Of a stretch of DNA of 64,000 bases, positions 33,250 to 42,401 are shown piece after piece. The notes under the pieces are model-generated. The model was given only the letters and a program-made list of their open reading frames with translations. It was not told the origin of the DNA and did no database searches. This DNA comes from Alphaproteobacteria bacterium (GTDB lineage Bacteria > Pseudomonadota > Alphaproteobacteria > Rhodobacterales > Rhodobacteraceae), in the NCBI GenBank assembly GCA_030425185.1, contig JAUIAU010000013.1, positions 1-64,000 of the forward strand, given 5' to 3'. Position 1 is the stretch's first letter, and each line of letters begins with the position of its first letter. The position numbers were made by a program, and so were the translations under genes.

Positions 33250-35457
33250 ATGATCCGCGCACTTCATCGCTGGCCGGGTCTTCAGGCCCTCGCGCTCGTC
33301 GGCCTACTCAGCCTGAGCGGCGCCGCGCTGTCGGTTTTCCCGGCAGCCGAGCGCCTCTCGGCGCCGCAGGCGGCCTCCGACCTGACCGTCGGGACGCTCG
33401 CCGAGCGGATCCAGGGCGCCTATCCGGGCGTCGAGCAGATCCGCCGCGCGCCCTCCGGGCGGATCACGGCCTACTGGTTCGACCAGGGCACGCCCGGGGC
33501 GGCGGTGATCGACCCGGCGACGGGGCAGGGGGTGGCCTCGGCCGACCCCAACGCAACCGAGCGCTGGCTGACCGACCTGCACCGGTCGCTGTTCCTCGGG
33601 GATGGCGGTCGGATCGCGATGGCGGGCGGCGCGCTGGCGATGCTGATGCTCACCCTGTCGGGCGCGGCGCTGGTCGCGCGGCGGCAGGGCGGCTGGCGCT
33701 ACTGGTTCGCCCGCTCGCGCGGGGCGCTGGCCGGACGGGTCCATGTCGAGATCGCCCGGATGGCGGTGTTCGGCCTCGCGCTGTCCTCGGCGACCGCGCT
33801 TTGGATGACCGCCTCGACCTTCGGCCTCGTGCCGGACGGCGGCGCCATGCCCGCCTTCCCGTCCGAGGTCAGCGGCCAGACCGGCGTCGCGCTGTCGAAG
33901 CTCGAAGGCCTCGACACCCTGCCGGTCTCGTCCCTGCGCGACCTCAGCTTCCCCTATGCCGGGGACGAGACCGATGTCTTCACCCTGACCACCGATCGAG
34001 GGACCGGCTACCTCGACCAGGGCACCGGGCAGATGCTGGCCTGGGCCGATCTCGGCGGCTGGGAGCGGGTGTCCGAGACCATCTACATGCTGCACACCGG
34101 GCAGGGGGCGGCGACGCTCGGCCTCGTCCTCGGCCTGCTGGCGCTCAGCGTCCCGGTCCTCGGGGCCACCGGCAGCATCGTCTGGCTGGCCGCCCGGCGC
34201 AGCCGTCCGCGCCTGCGCGGCAACGTCCCCGCCTCCCGGGCCGAGACGATCGTGCTCGTCGGCAGCGAGGGCGGCAGCACCTGGGGCTTCGCGGCCACGC
34301 TGCACGCGGCCCTGACCGAGGCAGGACAGAGCGTCCATGTCGGCCCGATGTCGGGCTTCGCTCCCGCCCGCTATGCCCAGGCCCGGCGCATCATCCTACT
34401 GGCGGCCACCTATGGCGACGGGGCCGCGCCGTCCTCGGCGAAGGGCTTCCTTGACCGCCTCGCGAGCGCCGGGCCCGCCGGATCGGTTCCGCTGGCCGTG
34501 CTGGGCTTCGGCGACCGCAGCTTCCCCGACTACTGCGCCTTCGCCGGCGACGTGGCCGAGGCCGCGGCGCGGCAAGGCTGGGACATCCTCCTGCCCCTCG
34601 ATACCGTGGACCGGCAGTCGCCGCAGGACTTCGCCCGCTGGGGCCGCGCGCTGGGTGCGGCGATGGGGATAGAGTTGCACCTTTCGCACCACCCGGTGCA
34701 GCCCGCGACGCAGGCGCTGACCCTCGTGTCGCGCCGCGACTACGGCGCCGAGGTACAGGCCCCCACCGCGATCCTGCGCTTCGCCTTGCCGCGCGCCAGC
34801 CTGTGGCAGCGCCTGACCGGCACCGGCTTCGTGCGGTTCCGTGCGGGCGACCTGATCGGCATCCTGCCCGAGGGCAGCCCGGTCGCGCGCTTCTACTCGC
34901 TCGCCTCCGCGCGCCGCGACGGCTTCGTCGAGATTGTCGTGAAGAAGCACCCGGGCGGGCTCTGCTCGGGGCAACTGACCGCGCTCGAGCCGGGCGACAG
35001 CGTGCCCGCCTTCCTGCGGCGCAATCCCGGCTTCCGGGCCGGGCGCGGGCGGACGCCGCTGATCCTGATCGGGGCGGGGACCGGCATCGGACCGCTGGCC
35101 GGGATCGTGCGCGGCAATGCCCGGCGCAGGCCCGTCCACCTGTTCTTCGGGATGCGCCACCCGGACAGCGACTTCCTCTACCACGACGACCTTCCGGACT
35201 GGCAGGCCGACGGTCGGCTGGCGCGTCTGCACACCGCCGTCTCGCGGACGACCCGCCCGCGCTACGTGCAGGATGCGCTGCGCTCCGAGGCGGGCCAGGT
35301 CGCCGAGCTGATCCGCAACGGGGCCCGGGTGATGGTCTGCGGCGGACGCGACATGGCCGCGGGCGTTGCCGAGGCGCTGGGCGACATCCTCGCCCCCGCC
35401 GGGCTGTCCCCGGCGATGCTGAAGGCGGAGGGGCGGTATGTCGAAGATGTCTACTGA
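33250..35457 (+). CDS. PepSY / flavodoxin / NADPH-reductase fusion membrane protein
   Basis: This 735-residue fusion has a PepSY transmembrane part with helices near residues 7-27, 120-142, 165-185 and 288-310, and a flavodoxin-like domain (about 335-475, IVLVGSEGGSTWGFAATL). A ferredoxin-NADP reductase-like FAD/NAD domain follows (about 490-735), with RFYSLAS and GAGTGIGPLAG. It can carry electrons from cytoplasmic NAD(P)H through FAD and FMN to the membrane. The ATG at 33250 follows GGGAGAGGGCC. The ApbE gene overlaps its end by 20 nt, so flavinylation of a partner is likely. Confidence 0.9.
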   Translation: MIRALHRWPGLQALALVGLLSLSGAALSVFPAAERLSAPQAASDLTVGTLAERIQGAYPGVEQIRRAPSGRITAYWFDQGTPGAAVIDPATGQGVASADPNATERWLTDLHRSLFLGDGGRIAMAGGALAMLMLTLSGAALVARRQGGWRYWFARSRGALAGRVHVEIARMAVFGLALSSATALWMTASTFGLVPDGGAMPAFPSEVSGQTGVALSKLEGLDTLPVSSLRDLSFPYAGDETDVFTLTTDRGTGYLDQGTGQMLAWADLGGWERVSETIYMLHTGQGAATLGLVLGLLALSVPVLGATGSIVWLAARRSRPRLRGNVPASRAETIVLVGSEGGSTWGFAATLHAALTEAGQSVHVGPMSGFAPARYAQARRIILLAATYGDGAAPSSAKGFLDRLASAGPAGSVPLAVLGFGDRSFPDYCAFAGDVAEAAARQGWDILLPLDTVDRQSPQDFARWGRALGAAMGIELHLSHHPVQPATQALTLVSRRDYGAEVQAPTAILRFALPRASLWQRLTGTGFVRFRAGDLIGILPEGSPVARFYSLASARRDGFVEIVVKKHPGGLCSGQLTALEPGDSVPAFLRRNPGFRAGRGRTPLILIGAGTGIGPLAGIVRGNARRRPVHLFFGMRHPDSDFLYHDDLPDWQADGRLARLHTAVSRTTRPRYVQDALRSEAGQVAELIRNGARVMVCGGRDMAAGVAEALGDILAPAGLSPAMLKAEGRYVEDVY

Positions 35458-36418
35458 GGCCGGGCGGATCGCCCTCAACGGCCCGACGATGGGCACCCGC
35501 TGGTCGGCGCTCTTCCATGCCGGGCCCGGCTTCGACCCCGCCCCGGTCCGCGCAGCCCTTCAGGCCGCGGTGGACGAGGTCGACGCCCAGATGTCGACGT
35601 GGAAGCCCGACAGCGACCTGATGCGCCTCAACGCGGCCCCGGTCGGCGCGTGGTGGCCGGTGCCCGCGCGGCTGGCCGAGGTTCTGCGCCTCGGTCTCGG
35701 GATCGGGCGCGCCTCGGGCGGCGCCTTCGATATCGGGATGGGCGATGCGGTGACGGCCTGGGGTTTCGGGCCGGAAGCCGCCGCCCCCGAGGGCATCCGC
35801 GCCGCGATGACCGCGCCGCGCCGCCCGGCTGACGCCCTGCTGGAGCTGGACGGCGATCTCGTCCGCAAGACCGGGCCGATCGCGCTCGACCTCAACGGCA
35901 TCGCCAAGGGCTATGGCGTCGACCGGCTGGCCGAGGTGCTGCGCGCGCACGGCATTGCCGACGCGCTGGTCGGGATCGACGGCGAGATGCGCGCGACGGG
36001 TCTGCGGCCCAACGGCGCGCCATGGACCATCGCGGTCGAGGCCCCGGACCCCGACCGCCGCGCGCCGCAGGCGATCCTTGCGCTGCAGGACGCCGCCGTC
36101 GCCACCTCGGGCGACTACCGGCACTGGGTCGAGGTGCGCGGGCGCCGCCTGTCGCACACGATGGACCCGGGACGCGGCGCGCCGCTGGTCGGCTCCCCGG
36201 CCTCGGTCACCGTGGTGGCCCGGAGCTGCGCCGAGGCGGATGCCTGGGCAACCGCGCTGATGGTGCTCGGGGTCGAGAAGGGGAGGCACCTGGCAGAGCG
36301 ATGCGGCCTCGACGCCCTGTTCCTGCTGCGCGATGATGACGGCAGCGCGCGGGGCGTGGGGGTCGGGCGACTGTTCTCCGGCGACCTCGCGGCGCTGGCC
36401 CCCGCCGGAGACGCATGA
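35438..36418 (+). CDS. apbE: FAD:protein FMN transferase
   Basis: This 326-residue ApbE-family protein has GPTMGTRWSA near the start, DIGMGDAVTAWGF, the ALDLNGIAKGYGVDR segment and SHTMDPGRGAPL with the Mg-binding region after it. ApbE attaches FMN covalently to Ser/Thr in target proteins, usually in periplasmic or membrane subunits. No signal peptide or lipobox is seen, so it may act inside or may be secreted by other means. It starts within the end of the reductase gene (20-nt overlap). Confidence 0.92.
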   Translation: MSKMSTEAGRIALNGPTMGTRWSALFHAGPGFDPAPVRAALQAAVDEVDAQMSTWKPDSDLMRLNAAPVGAWWPVPARLAEVLRLGLGIGRASGGAFDIGMGDAVTAWGFGPEAAAPEGIRAAMTAPRRPADALLELDGDLVRKTGPIALDLNGIAKGYGVDRLAEVLRAHGIADALVGIDGEMRATGLRPNGAPWTIAVEAPDPDRRAPQAILALQDAAVATSGDYRHWVEVRGRRLSHTMDPGRGAPLVGSPASVTVVARSCAEADAWATALMVLGVEKGRHLAERCGLDALFLLRDDDGSARGVGVGRLFSGDLAALAPAGDA

Positions 36419-36422
36419 GACC

Positions 36423-38273
36423 TTGGACACGACGCCCAGCGACCGCCTGAAGACCGCGCTCCTGCTCGGGGCGACGACCGGCCTCGTCGCGGGGCTGGTC
36501 GCCTATGTCGCGGGCCGGGCGGACCTCGCCGGGCTGATCTGGATGGCGGGCGTGCTGCCGGCGCTGGCGGCGCTCGTGGTCGAGATCCTGCGCAGCCTTC
36601 GGTCGGGCGAGATCGGCCTCGACATCGTGGCCGCACTGTCGATGACGGCCGCGCTGGTCTTCGGCGAGATGCTGGCCGCGGCGGTGGTCGCGGTGATGTA
36701 TTCCGGCGGGACCTTCCTCGAGGCCTTCGCCGAGGGGCGGGCCCGCCGCTCGGTGCAGGACCTGCTGTCCCGCGTACCGCGGACCGCGACGCGCCACCGC
36801 GACGGCGGGCTGGAGGAGGTACCGCTCGACGACATCGCCCCGGGCGACCGCCTGCTGATCCGGCAGGGCGACGTCGTGCCGGTGGATGGCCGGGTCACCT
36901 CCGGGATCGCCTTCGTCGACACCTCCGCGCTGACGGGCGAGTCCCTGCCGGTGCGGCTGGCGGCCGGGGCCGAGGCGATGAGCGGCGTCACCAACGCGGG
37001 CGAACCCTTCGACCTGACCGCCACGCGCGAGGCGCGCGACAGCACCTATGCCGGGATCGTCCGGCTGGTGGAGGCGGCACAGGCCTCGAAAGCGCCGATG
37101 TCGCGGCTGGCGGACCGCTGGTCGCTGGGCTTCCTGCTGGTCACCGTCGGCATCGCCGTCGCCGCCTGGGCCCTGACTGGGGACCCGATCCGCGCCGTGG
37201 CCGTGCTGGTGGTGGCGACGCCCTGTCCGCTGATCCTTGCCGTGCCGGTGGCGCTGGTCGCGGGCCTGTCGCGCGCGGCGCATTTCGGGGTGCTGATCAA
37301 GGGGGCCGGACCGCTCGAAACGATGGCCCGCATCCGGACGCTGATCCTCGACAAGACCGGCACCCTGACCGACGGCCGCCCGCAGATCGTCGCCATCGCC
37401 AGCCGCGAGGGCCTTGCGGAGGACGAGCTGCTGCGGTTCGCCGCCACGCTCGACCAGGCCTCGAAACACCCGGTTGCGCAGGCCATCGTCGCTGCCGCAA
37501 CGGCGCGCGGGCTGCCGCTGCCGGTGCCCACCGAGGTTGTCGAGCGTCCGGGCGAAGGTCTGACCGGCCGTGTCGAGGGCCGCGCGGTGATCGTCGGCGG
37601 CGACGGCTTCGTGACCGCCGAGGTCGGCGCGGGGCAGGCGGAACTGCCCGCCCGGCCCGCGGGATCGGTCCTTGTCGCGGTGGCGGTGGACGGGCGGCTG
37701 GCCGGGCACCTGGTGATGTCCGATCCGCTGCGCGAGGGGGCGGGGGCGATGCTCGACGCGCTGCGCCGGGACGGCATCGGGCGCATCCTGCTGGCCACCG
37801 GCGACCGCGCCGAGGTGGCCGAGCGGGTGACCGAGGGGCTGGGCCTCGACGGGGTGCGGGCGGGCCTGACCCCGGACCAGAAGGTCCTGCTGGTCCTTAC
37901 CGAGCGCAAGAACGGCCCGGTGATGATGGTCGGGGACGGGGTCAACGACGCGCCCGCGCTGGCCGCCGCCGATGTCGGCGTGGCGATGGGGGCGCGGGGG
38001 GCGGCGGCCTCGGCCGAGGCGGCGGACGTGGTGCTGCTGGTGGACCGGCTCGACCGGCTCGGGCCGGGCATCGAGATCGCCCGCGGCGCGCGGGCCATCG
38101 CCCTTCAGAGCGTCGTTGCGGGCATCGGCCTGTCGGTTCTCGGGATGATCGCGGCGGCCCTCGGGTATCTCAGCCCGGTGCAGGGCGCGCTCCTGCAGGA
38201 AGTGGTCGACGTGGCCGTCATCCTGAACGCCCTGCGCGCCTTGCGCATCGTGCCCCGGGGGCCGGTGACCTGA
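36423..38273 (+). CDS. P1B-type heavy metal ATPase with TPCP motif (P1B-5-like)
   Basis: This protein of about 616 residues has eight predicted helices, a TGES actuator loop (DTSALTGESLP), the membrane metal motif TPCPL, phosphorylation motif DKTGTLTD, HP motif (SKHPVAQ) and GDGVNDAPAL. The TPCP motif places it in the P1B-5-like group, linked to Ni or Fe efflux in Sinorhizobium. No N-terminal metal domain and no C-terminal hemerythrin are present, unlike several members of that group. A TTG start at 36423 is inferred because the upstream frame lies in apbE. It is convergent with the LuxR gene at 38307. Confidence 0.88.
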   Translation: MDTTPSDRLKTALLLGATTGLVAGLVAYVAGRADLAGLIWMAGVLPALAALVVEILRSLRSGEIGLDIVAALSMTAALVFGEMLAAAVVAVMYSGGTFLEAFAEGRARRSVQDLLSRVPRTATRHRDGGLEEVPLDDIAPGDRLLIRQGDVVPVDGRVTSGIAFVDTSALTGESLPVRLAAGAEAMSGVTNAGEPFDLTATREARDSTYAGIVRLVEAAQASKAPMSRLADRWSLGFLLVTVGIAVAAWALTGDPIRAVAVLVVATPCPLILAVPVALVAGLSRAAHFGVLIKGAGPLETMARIRTLILDKTGTLTDGRPQIVAIASREGLAEDELLRFAATLDQASKHPVAQAIVAAATARGLPLPVPTEVVERPGEGLTGRVEGRAVIVGGDGFVTAEVGAGQAELPARPAGSVLVAVAVDGRLAGHLVMSDPLREGAGAMLDALRRDGIGRILLATGDRAEVAERVTEGLGLDGVRAGLTPDQKVLLVLTERKNGPVMMVGDGVNDAPALAAADVGVAMGARGAAASAEAADVVLLVDRLDRLGPGIEIARGARAIALQSVVAGIGLSVLGMIAAALGYLSPVQGALLQEVVDVAVILNALRALRIVPRGPVT

Positions 38274-38306
38274 GCCGGTTCGCCCGGCCCCGGATCAGCC
38301 CGCCCC

Positions 38307-38972
38307 TCAGATCAGCCCGTTGTCCCGCGCGATCATCGCGGCATGGGTGCGGTTGCGGGCGTTCAGCTTCCGGCTCAGGGTCTTGACGTGCAGCTTGACC
38401 GTGACCTCCTGCAGGTGCAGCCGGTCAGCGATTTCCCGGTTCGACAGACCTTCTGCCAGCCCCTGCAGCACCTCGCGCTCGCGCGGCCGCAGACCGGCGT
38501 CATCCTCGCCCTGATTGTCCTGCAAAAGGTTGTAGGGGAAGTATATTTCCCCCGAGATCATGAAGCGCACGGCGGCCGACAGGGACTTGGCCGGCATCGA
38601 CTTCGGCAGGTAGCCCCGCGCGCCCGCGGCAATCGCCGACTGGATCGTGTCGGGCCGGGCGTTCGCCGACAGGATGCCGACCGGCGTTGCGCCTGCGGCC
38701 TTCTGCATGCGGGCCATCCCGTCGAGGCCGTTCATCCCCGGCATGTTCAGGTCGAGCAGGATCAGGTCGAAGGGGCCGTGGGGGCCGAGGGCCGCGATGG
38801 CGGCATCAAGCGTGCCTTCGCAATGGATCTCGAGGCTGCCGTCCGAGGAGAGAAAGGCCGCGATGGTCTCGCGCACCAGGCTGTGGTCGTCGGCCAGAAG
38901 CAGCCGCGATGGTCCGCCGCCGGTCCGTGCAGTGCCGCCTTGCCCAGGGTCACTCTCCCGTCGAGACGTCAT
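38307..38972 (-). CDS. LuxR/NarL-type response regulator
   Basis: This 221-residue regulator has a full receiver (LLLADDHSLVRE, LILLDLNMPGMNG, YLPKSM) and a LuxR HTH (LRPREREVLQGLAEGLSNREIA). It is paralogous to the regulator at 10620-11294. Like it, it is divergent from a pseudo-oxidoreductase plus hybrid kinase pair. The divergent gap (38973-39205) holds the palindrome CTATCC-AAAA-GGATAG. An N-terminal extension of about 20 polar residues precedes the receiver. Confidence 0.9.
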   Translation of the reverse strand: MTSRRESDPGQGGTARTGGGPSRLLLADDHSLVRETIAAFLSSDGSLEIHCEGTLDAAIAALGPHGPFDLILLDLNMPGMNGLDGMARMQKAAGATPVGILSANARPDTIQSAIAAGARGYLPKSMPAKSLSAAVRFMISGEIYFPYNLLQDNQGEDDAGLRPREREVLQGLAEGLSNREIADRLHLQEVTVKLHVKTLSRKLNARNRTHAAMIARDNGLI

Positions 38973-39078
38973 GATTCCTCTCGGTGCCCGATTGTTATGT
39001 CTGATAGCGATATAAGGTGGATCGTTCCCCTGTTACAGGCATCGACCGGGGAGTATCGTCACTCATTAGATCATCGAA

Positions 39079-39133
39079 CTATCCAAAAGGATAGGGCGGT
39101 GTCCGTTTGCGCCTGAGACAGGCTTATCCAAAG
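39079..39133. promoter_or_regulatory. TATCC palindrome and half-site in the divergent promoter region
   Basis: The perfect inverted repeat CTATCC-AAAA-GGATAG occupies 39079-39094, and a TATCCAAAG half-site lies at 39125-39133. TATCCAAA also occurs in the divergent gaps at 10508-10521 (minus strand) and 13251-13258. They lie within 130 nt of the pseudo-oxidoreductase start and probably bind a LuxR-type regulator. Confidence 0.55.
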
Positions 39134-39205
39134 TATGGCATTTTGAGACTGGAATTTCAAGGAACGCGGGCGCGGAGGAGCGCCCAGGACTTCGGAGGAT
39201 TTACA

Positions 39206-39736
39206 ATGGGAACATTGCTGAAGCGCCTCGGCGCCGTGGCACTGCTCGGGGCCGTTCTCATCGGCCAAGGCGCGCCGGTCGCGGCGGCCGGGGTCCTGGC
39301 ACCCCCGCAGGACGAGGTGCTGCTGACGGTGTCGGGCGCGATTGCCGAAACCAACACCGAGGCGGGCGAGGCCGTCTTCGACAGGGCCATGCTGGAGGAA
39401 CTCGATCCCGTGATCGTCGAGACCTCGACGATCTGGACGGACGGTGTGCAGCGCTTTCGCGGTGTTCCGCTCGTGACGCTGCTCGACAGGCTGGGGGCCG
39501 AGGGCACCATCCTCCGCGCCCTGGCGCTGAACGATTACGCCATCGAGATCCCGGTCTCGGATGCCGTCGAGGGCGGACCGATCATCGCCTTCGAACGCGG
39601 CGGTGAACCGATGTCGGTGCGCGACAAGGGTCCGCTCTGGGTGATCTATCCCTATGATGCCGTTCCGGAGTACAAGTCAGAGCGCATCTATGCGCGCAGC
39701 ATCTGGCAGCTTGTCTCCATCGAGGTTCTTCCCTGA
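39206..39736 (+). CDS. Secreted pseudo-molybdopterin (SUOX-fold-like) sensor protein, second copy
   Basis: This 176-residue protein has a signal peptide (about 27 residues, ending AAA) and shares with the protein at 9937-10440 the segments IWTDGVQRFRGVPLVTLLDRLG, DKGPLWVIYPYD and ARSIWQLVSIEV. The residue at the Mo-cysteine position, four before the tryptophan of STIW, is again threonine. GGAGG lies 7 nt before the ATG at 39206. It is directly followed by a hybrid kinase. I infer a periplasmic ligand or redox sensor and not an enzyme. Confidence 0.75.
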   Translation: MGTLLKRLGAVALLGAVLIGQGAPVAAAGVLAPPQDEVLLTVSGAIAETNTEAGEAVFDRAMLEELDPVIVETSTIWTDGVQRFRGVPLVTLLDRLGAEGTILRALALNDYAIEIPVSDAVEGGPIIAFERGGEPMSVRDKGPLWVIYPYDAVPEYKSERIYARSIWQLVSIEVLP

Positions 39737-39804
39737 CACCCCAGCTTGACCGCACGGCCGCGCTGACCCGCTACGGGCTGACCGCCTTCGTCATCGGCAC
39801 GATC

Positions 39805-42306
39805 ATGGCGATCGGGCTGACGGCGCTGCTGTGGCTCGACCTGACGCAGCGGATCGACAAGCTCGCCACCTCGCGGTCCGACAACACCCAATGGACGATC
39901 AGCCAGCTGGAGGTGGATTACTTCCGGCTGGTGCTGGCGGCCGAAACGGCCAACCACGACGACCTCGGGGCGGTCGCGGGGCTTCGCACCCGGTTCGACA
40001 TCTTCTACAGCCGCTGGCGGACGCTGGGCCGGGCCGAAGCCTATGCCCTCCTGCCGGAGGATGCCCGCTACAAGGCGGCGCAGGCCGAGGTGAACCGCGT
40101 GCTCGACGCCGCCGTGCCGCTGATCGACGGCCCGGAGGCCGAGCTTGTGGCCGGTCTGCCGGACCTGCAGGCGCAGTTCGAGGCGATCCGCGAGCCGGTG
40201 CGCACCATCGCCTTGCGCGGTCTCGACATCTTCGCCGAACAGTCGGACCGGCAACGCCGCGAGATCGTCGCCCTGATCCTGCGCACCGGCCTCGTGACCC
40301 TCGTGCTGCTGGTGGTGCTGACCATCGCGGCCATCCTGATGATCGCGGCGGGCCGGCGGGCGCGCGAGGACGCGCAGCGCATCGAGGAGGTCAACCGCAA
40401 CCTGTCGATGATCGTCGAGACCTCTCTCGACGCGATCATCGTGGCGGATGCTCAGGGGATCGTGCGCGCCTACAACCCGGCCGCCGAGGCAATCTTCGGC
40501 TGGACGCAGGCCGAGATCATCGGTCGGCCGATGGCCGAGATGATGATCCCCGTTCATCACCGCGCCGCGCATGCCGCGGGAATGAAACGCTTTCTGACGA
40601 CCGGCGAGCGCCGCGTCATCGGTGCGGGCCGGGTCCAGATGGAGGCCTGCCACAAGTCCGGAGGGCTCTTTCCCGTCGAGGTGTCGATCACCCACGAACG
40701 GGTCGGCGGGCGGCATGTCTTCGTCTCGTTCCTGCGCGACATCACCCACCGCCTGCAGGCCGAGGCCGACCTGCGCGCCGCCCGGGACGAGGCGCTTGCG
40801 GCGGCGCGCAAGAAGTCCGAGTTCCTCGCCATCATGAGCCACGAGATCCGGACGCCGCTGAACGGCATCCTCGGGGCGATCGACCTGCTGCAGGCGACCC
40901 CGCTCGACGAGGCGCAGGCGCGCCATGTCCGGACCCTGCGCCGCTCGGGCGACATCCTGCTCGGGCATGTCAACGATGTGCTCGACCTGACCCGGCTCGA
41001 GACCGGCACCGAGACGCTGCGACCCCGCCCGATGGACCTGCGAGCGGTCTTCGACCGGGTGCTCGAGAACCAGGACGGCGCGGCGCGCAAGGCGGGCAAC
41101 CGGATGTCCGCGCTGGTCGCGCCGGACGTGCCGCCCAGCCTGCTGGCCGACGACCGCCGCCTGTCGCAGGTGCTGCTCAACCTCGTCGGCAACGCCAACA
41201 AGTTCACCTCGGGCGGAGAGATCGTGCTGTCCGCCTGCTGCCTCGGGGTCGCCGACGGCCAGGCACGGCTCGTCCTCAGCGTGGCTGATACCGGCGTTGG
41301 CATCCCGACCGGTGACCGCGCGCGCATCTTCGAGGATTTCGTGATGCTCGACCCGTCCTACGACCGCAACGCGCAGGGCACCGGCCTCGGGCTGGGGATC
41401 GCGCGGCGGATCGTGCAGGCGATGGGCGGCACCATCGACGTGCGCGACAGCGCGGGCGGCGGCGCCGATTTCCACATCGAGCTGACCCTGCCGATCGCGG
41501 ATGCCCCGGCGGCCGCGCCCGCCGTGCCGGACCGGGACCGGGCCGCCGTCGGGCCGCTGTCGGTGCTGATGGTCGAGGACAACCCGATCAACCGCGAGGT
41601 CCTGCGCGCCATGCTCGAACAGGAAGGCCACCGCGTGACCGAGGCCGCCGACGGCACCGCCGGGGTGGCTGCCGCCGCGACCGCGCGCTTCGACCTGCTC
41701 CTGATGGATATCAGCATGCCCGGCATGAACGGCACCGAGGCTGCCCGCGCCATCCGCGAGGGCGGCGGGCCGAACGCCGCGACCCCGATTGTCGCCACCA
41801 CCGCCCATGCCCTGCCGGCCGAGATCGCGAGCTTCCGCGCCAACGGCATGCCGCAGACCCTGACCAAGCCGATCTCGCGCGCGGCCCTCCGCGCCCTGCT
41901 GGCAGGCTACGGGGCGGACGAGGACCTTTCGCCCCCCGCCGCGACCCCCGGGGCCGGGACAGGCACGGCGGACCTGCTCGACCCGGCGAAGCTGGCGGAG
42001 TTCAGCGAGACACTGGGCGACACCCGGTTCCGGGACATGATCGCGCAGTTCGCGCAGGACGCCGCCGTGTTCGAGGCGCGGCTCGCGGCCGGGCAGGACG
42101 ATGCATCGGCGTTGGCCGCGACGGCCCATAACCTGGCCGGATCGGCGGGGATGATCGGCCTGCCCGCCCTGCAAGGGCTGCTCGCGGCCTTCGAGACCGC
42201 GGTCAAGACCACCGGCGCCCTGCCGCCGGAGGCCCTGCGCGCCGACCTGCTGCGCACCAGCGCCGAGACCCGCGCCGAGCTTGGCGATCTCGTCGACGCG
42301 GACTGA
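39805..42306 (+). CDS. Membrane hybrid histidine kinase: PAS, HisKA, HATPase, REC, Hpt
   Basis: From the first ATG this is 833 residues: a helical periplasmic region with RFDIFYSR (shared with the kinase at 7857-9935), TM near 157-181, PAS about 200-312, HisKA (SHEIRTPL, His346), HATPase (NLVGNANKFT, GTGLGLGI), receiver (VLMVEDN, LLLMDISMPG) and Hpt (ATAHNLAGSAG). All relay residues are present. The first membrane helix seems to begin before the ATG. A CTG at 39733, overlapping the stop of the upstream gene (CTGA) and preceded by GAGG, is the likelier start. It is the complete paralogue of the ATPase-less protein. Confidence 0.88.
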   Translation: MAIGLTALLWLDLTQRIDKLATSRSDNTQWTISQLEVDYFRLVLAAETANHDDLGAVAGLRTRFDIFYSRWRTLGRAEAYALLPEDARYKAAQAEVNRVLDAAVPLIDGPEAELVAGLPDLQAQFEAIREPVRTIALRGLDIFAEQSDRQRREIVALILRTGLVTLVLLVVLTIAAILMIAAGRRAREDAQRIEEVNRNLSMIVETSLDAIIVADAQGIVRAYNPAAEAIFGWTQAEIIGRPMAEMMIPVHHRAAHAAGMKRFLTTGERRVIGAGRVQMEACHKSGGLFPVEVSITHERVGGRHVFVSFLRDITHRLQAEADLRAARDEALAAARKKSEFLAIMSHEIRTPLNGILGAIDLLQATPLDEAQARHVRTLRRSGDILLGHVNDVLDLTRLETGTETLRPRPMDLRAVFDRVLENQDGAARKAGNRMSALVAPDVPPSLLADDRRLSQVLLNLVGNANKFTSGGEIVLSACCLGVADGQARLVLSVADTGVGIPTGDRARIFEDFVMLDPSYDRNAQGTGLGLGIARRIVQAMGGTIDVRDSAGGGADFHIELTLPIADAPAAAPAVPDRDRAAVGPLSVLMVEDNPINREVLRAMLEQEGHRVTEAADGTAGVAAAATARFDLLLMDISMPGMNGTEAARAIREGGGPNAATPIVATTAHALPAEIASFRANGMPQTLTKPISRAALRALLAGYGADEDLSPPAATPGAGTGTADLLDPAKLAEFSETLGDTRFRDMIAQFAQDAAVFEARLAAGQDDASALAATAHNLAGSAGMIGLPALQGLLAAFETAVKTTGALPPEALRADLLRTSAETRAELGDLVDAD

Positions 42307-42401
42307 CGCCCGGCGGCGGCGCCCCCCTCGACGCCCCGGCCCGGCCCCGGTATCAGCGGACAGCGGACGACCGGTCCGGGCCAGCGGGGGAGGGCGGGCG
42401 C

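Noticed and set aside
39688-42174. Minus-strand open frame of about 830 codons opposite the hybrid kinase
   Set aside because: It is a shadow of the kinase reading frame. The composition is Arg/Gly/His rich and no domain is visible.
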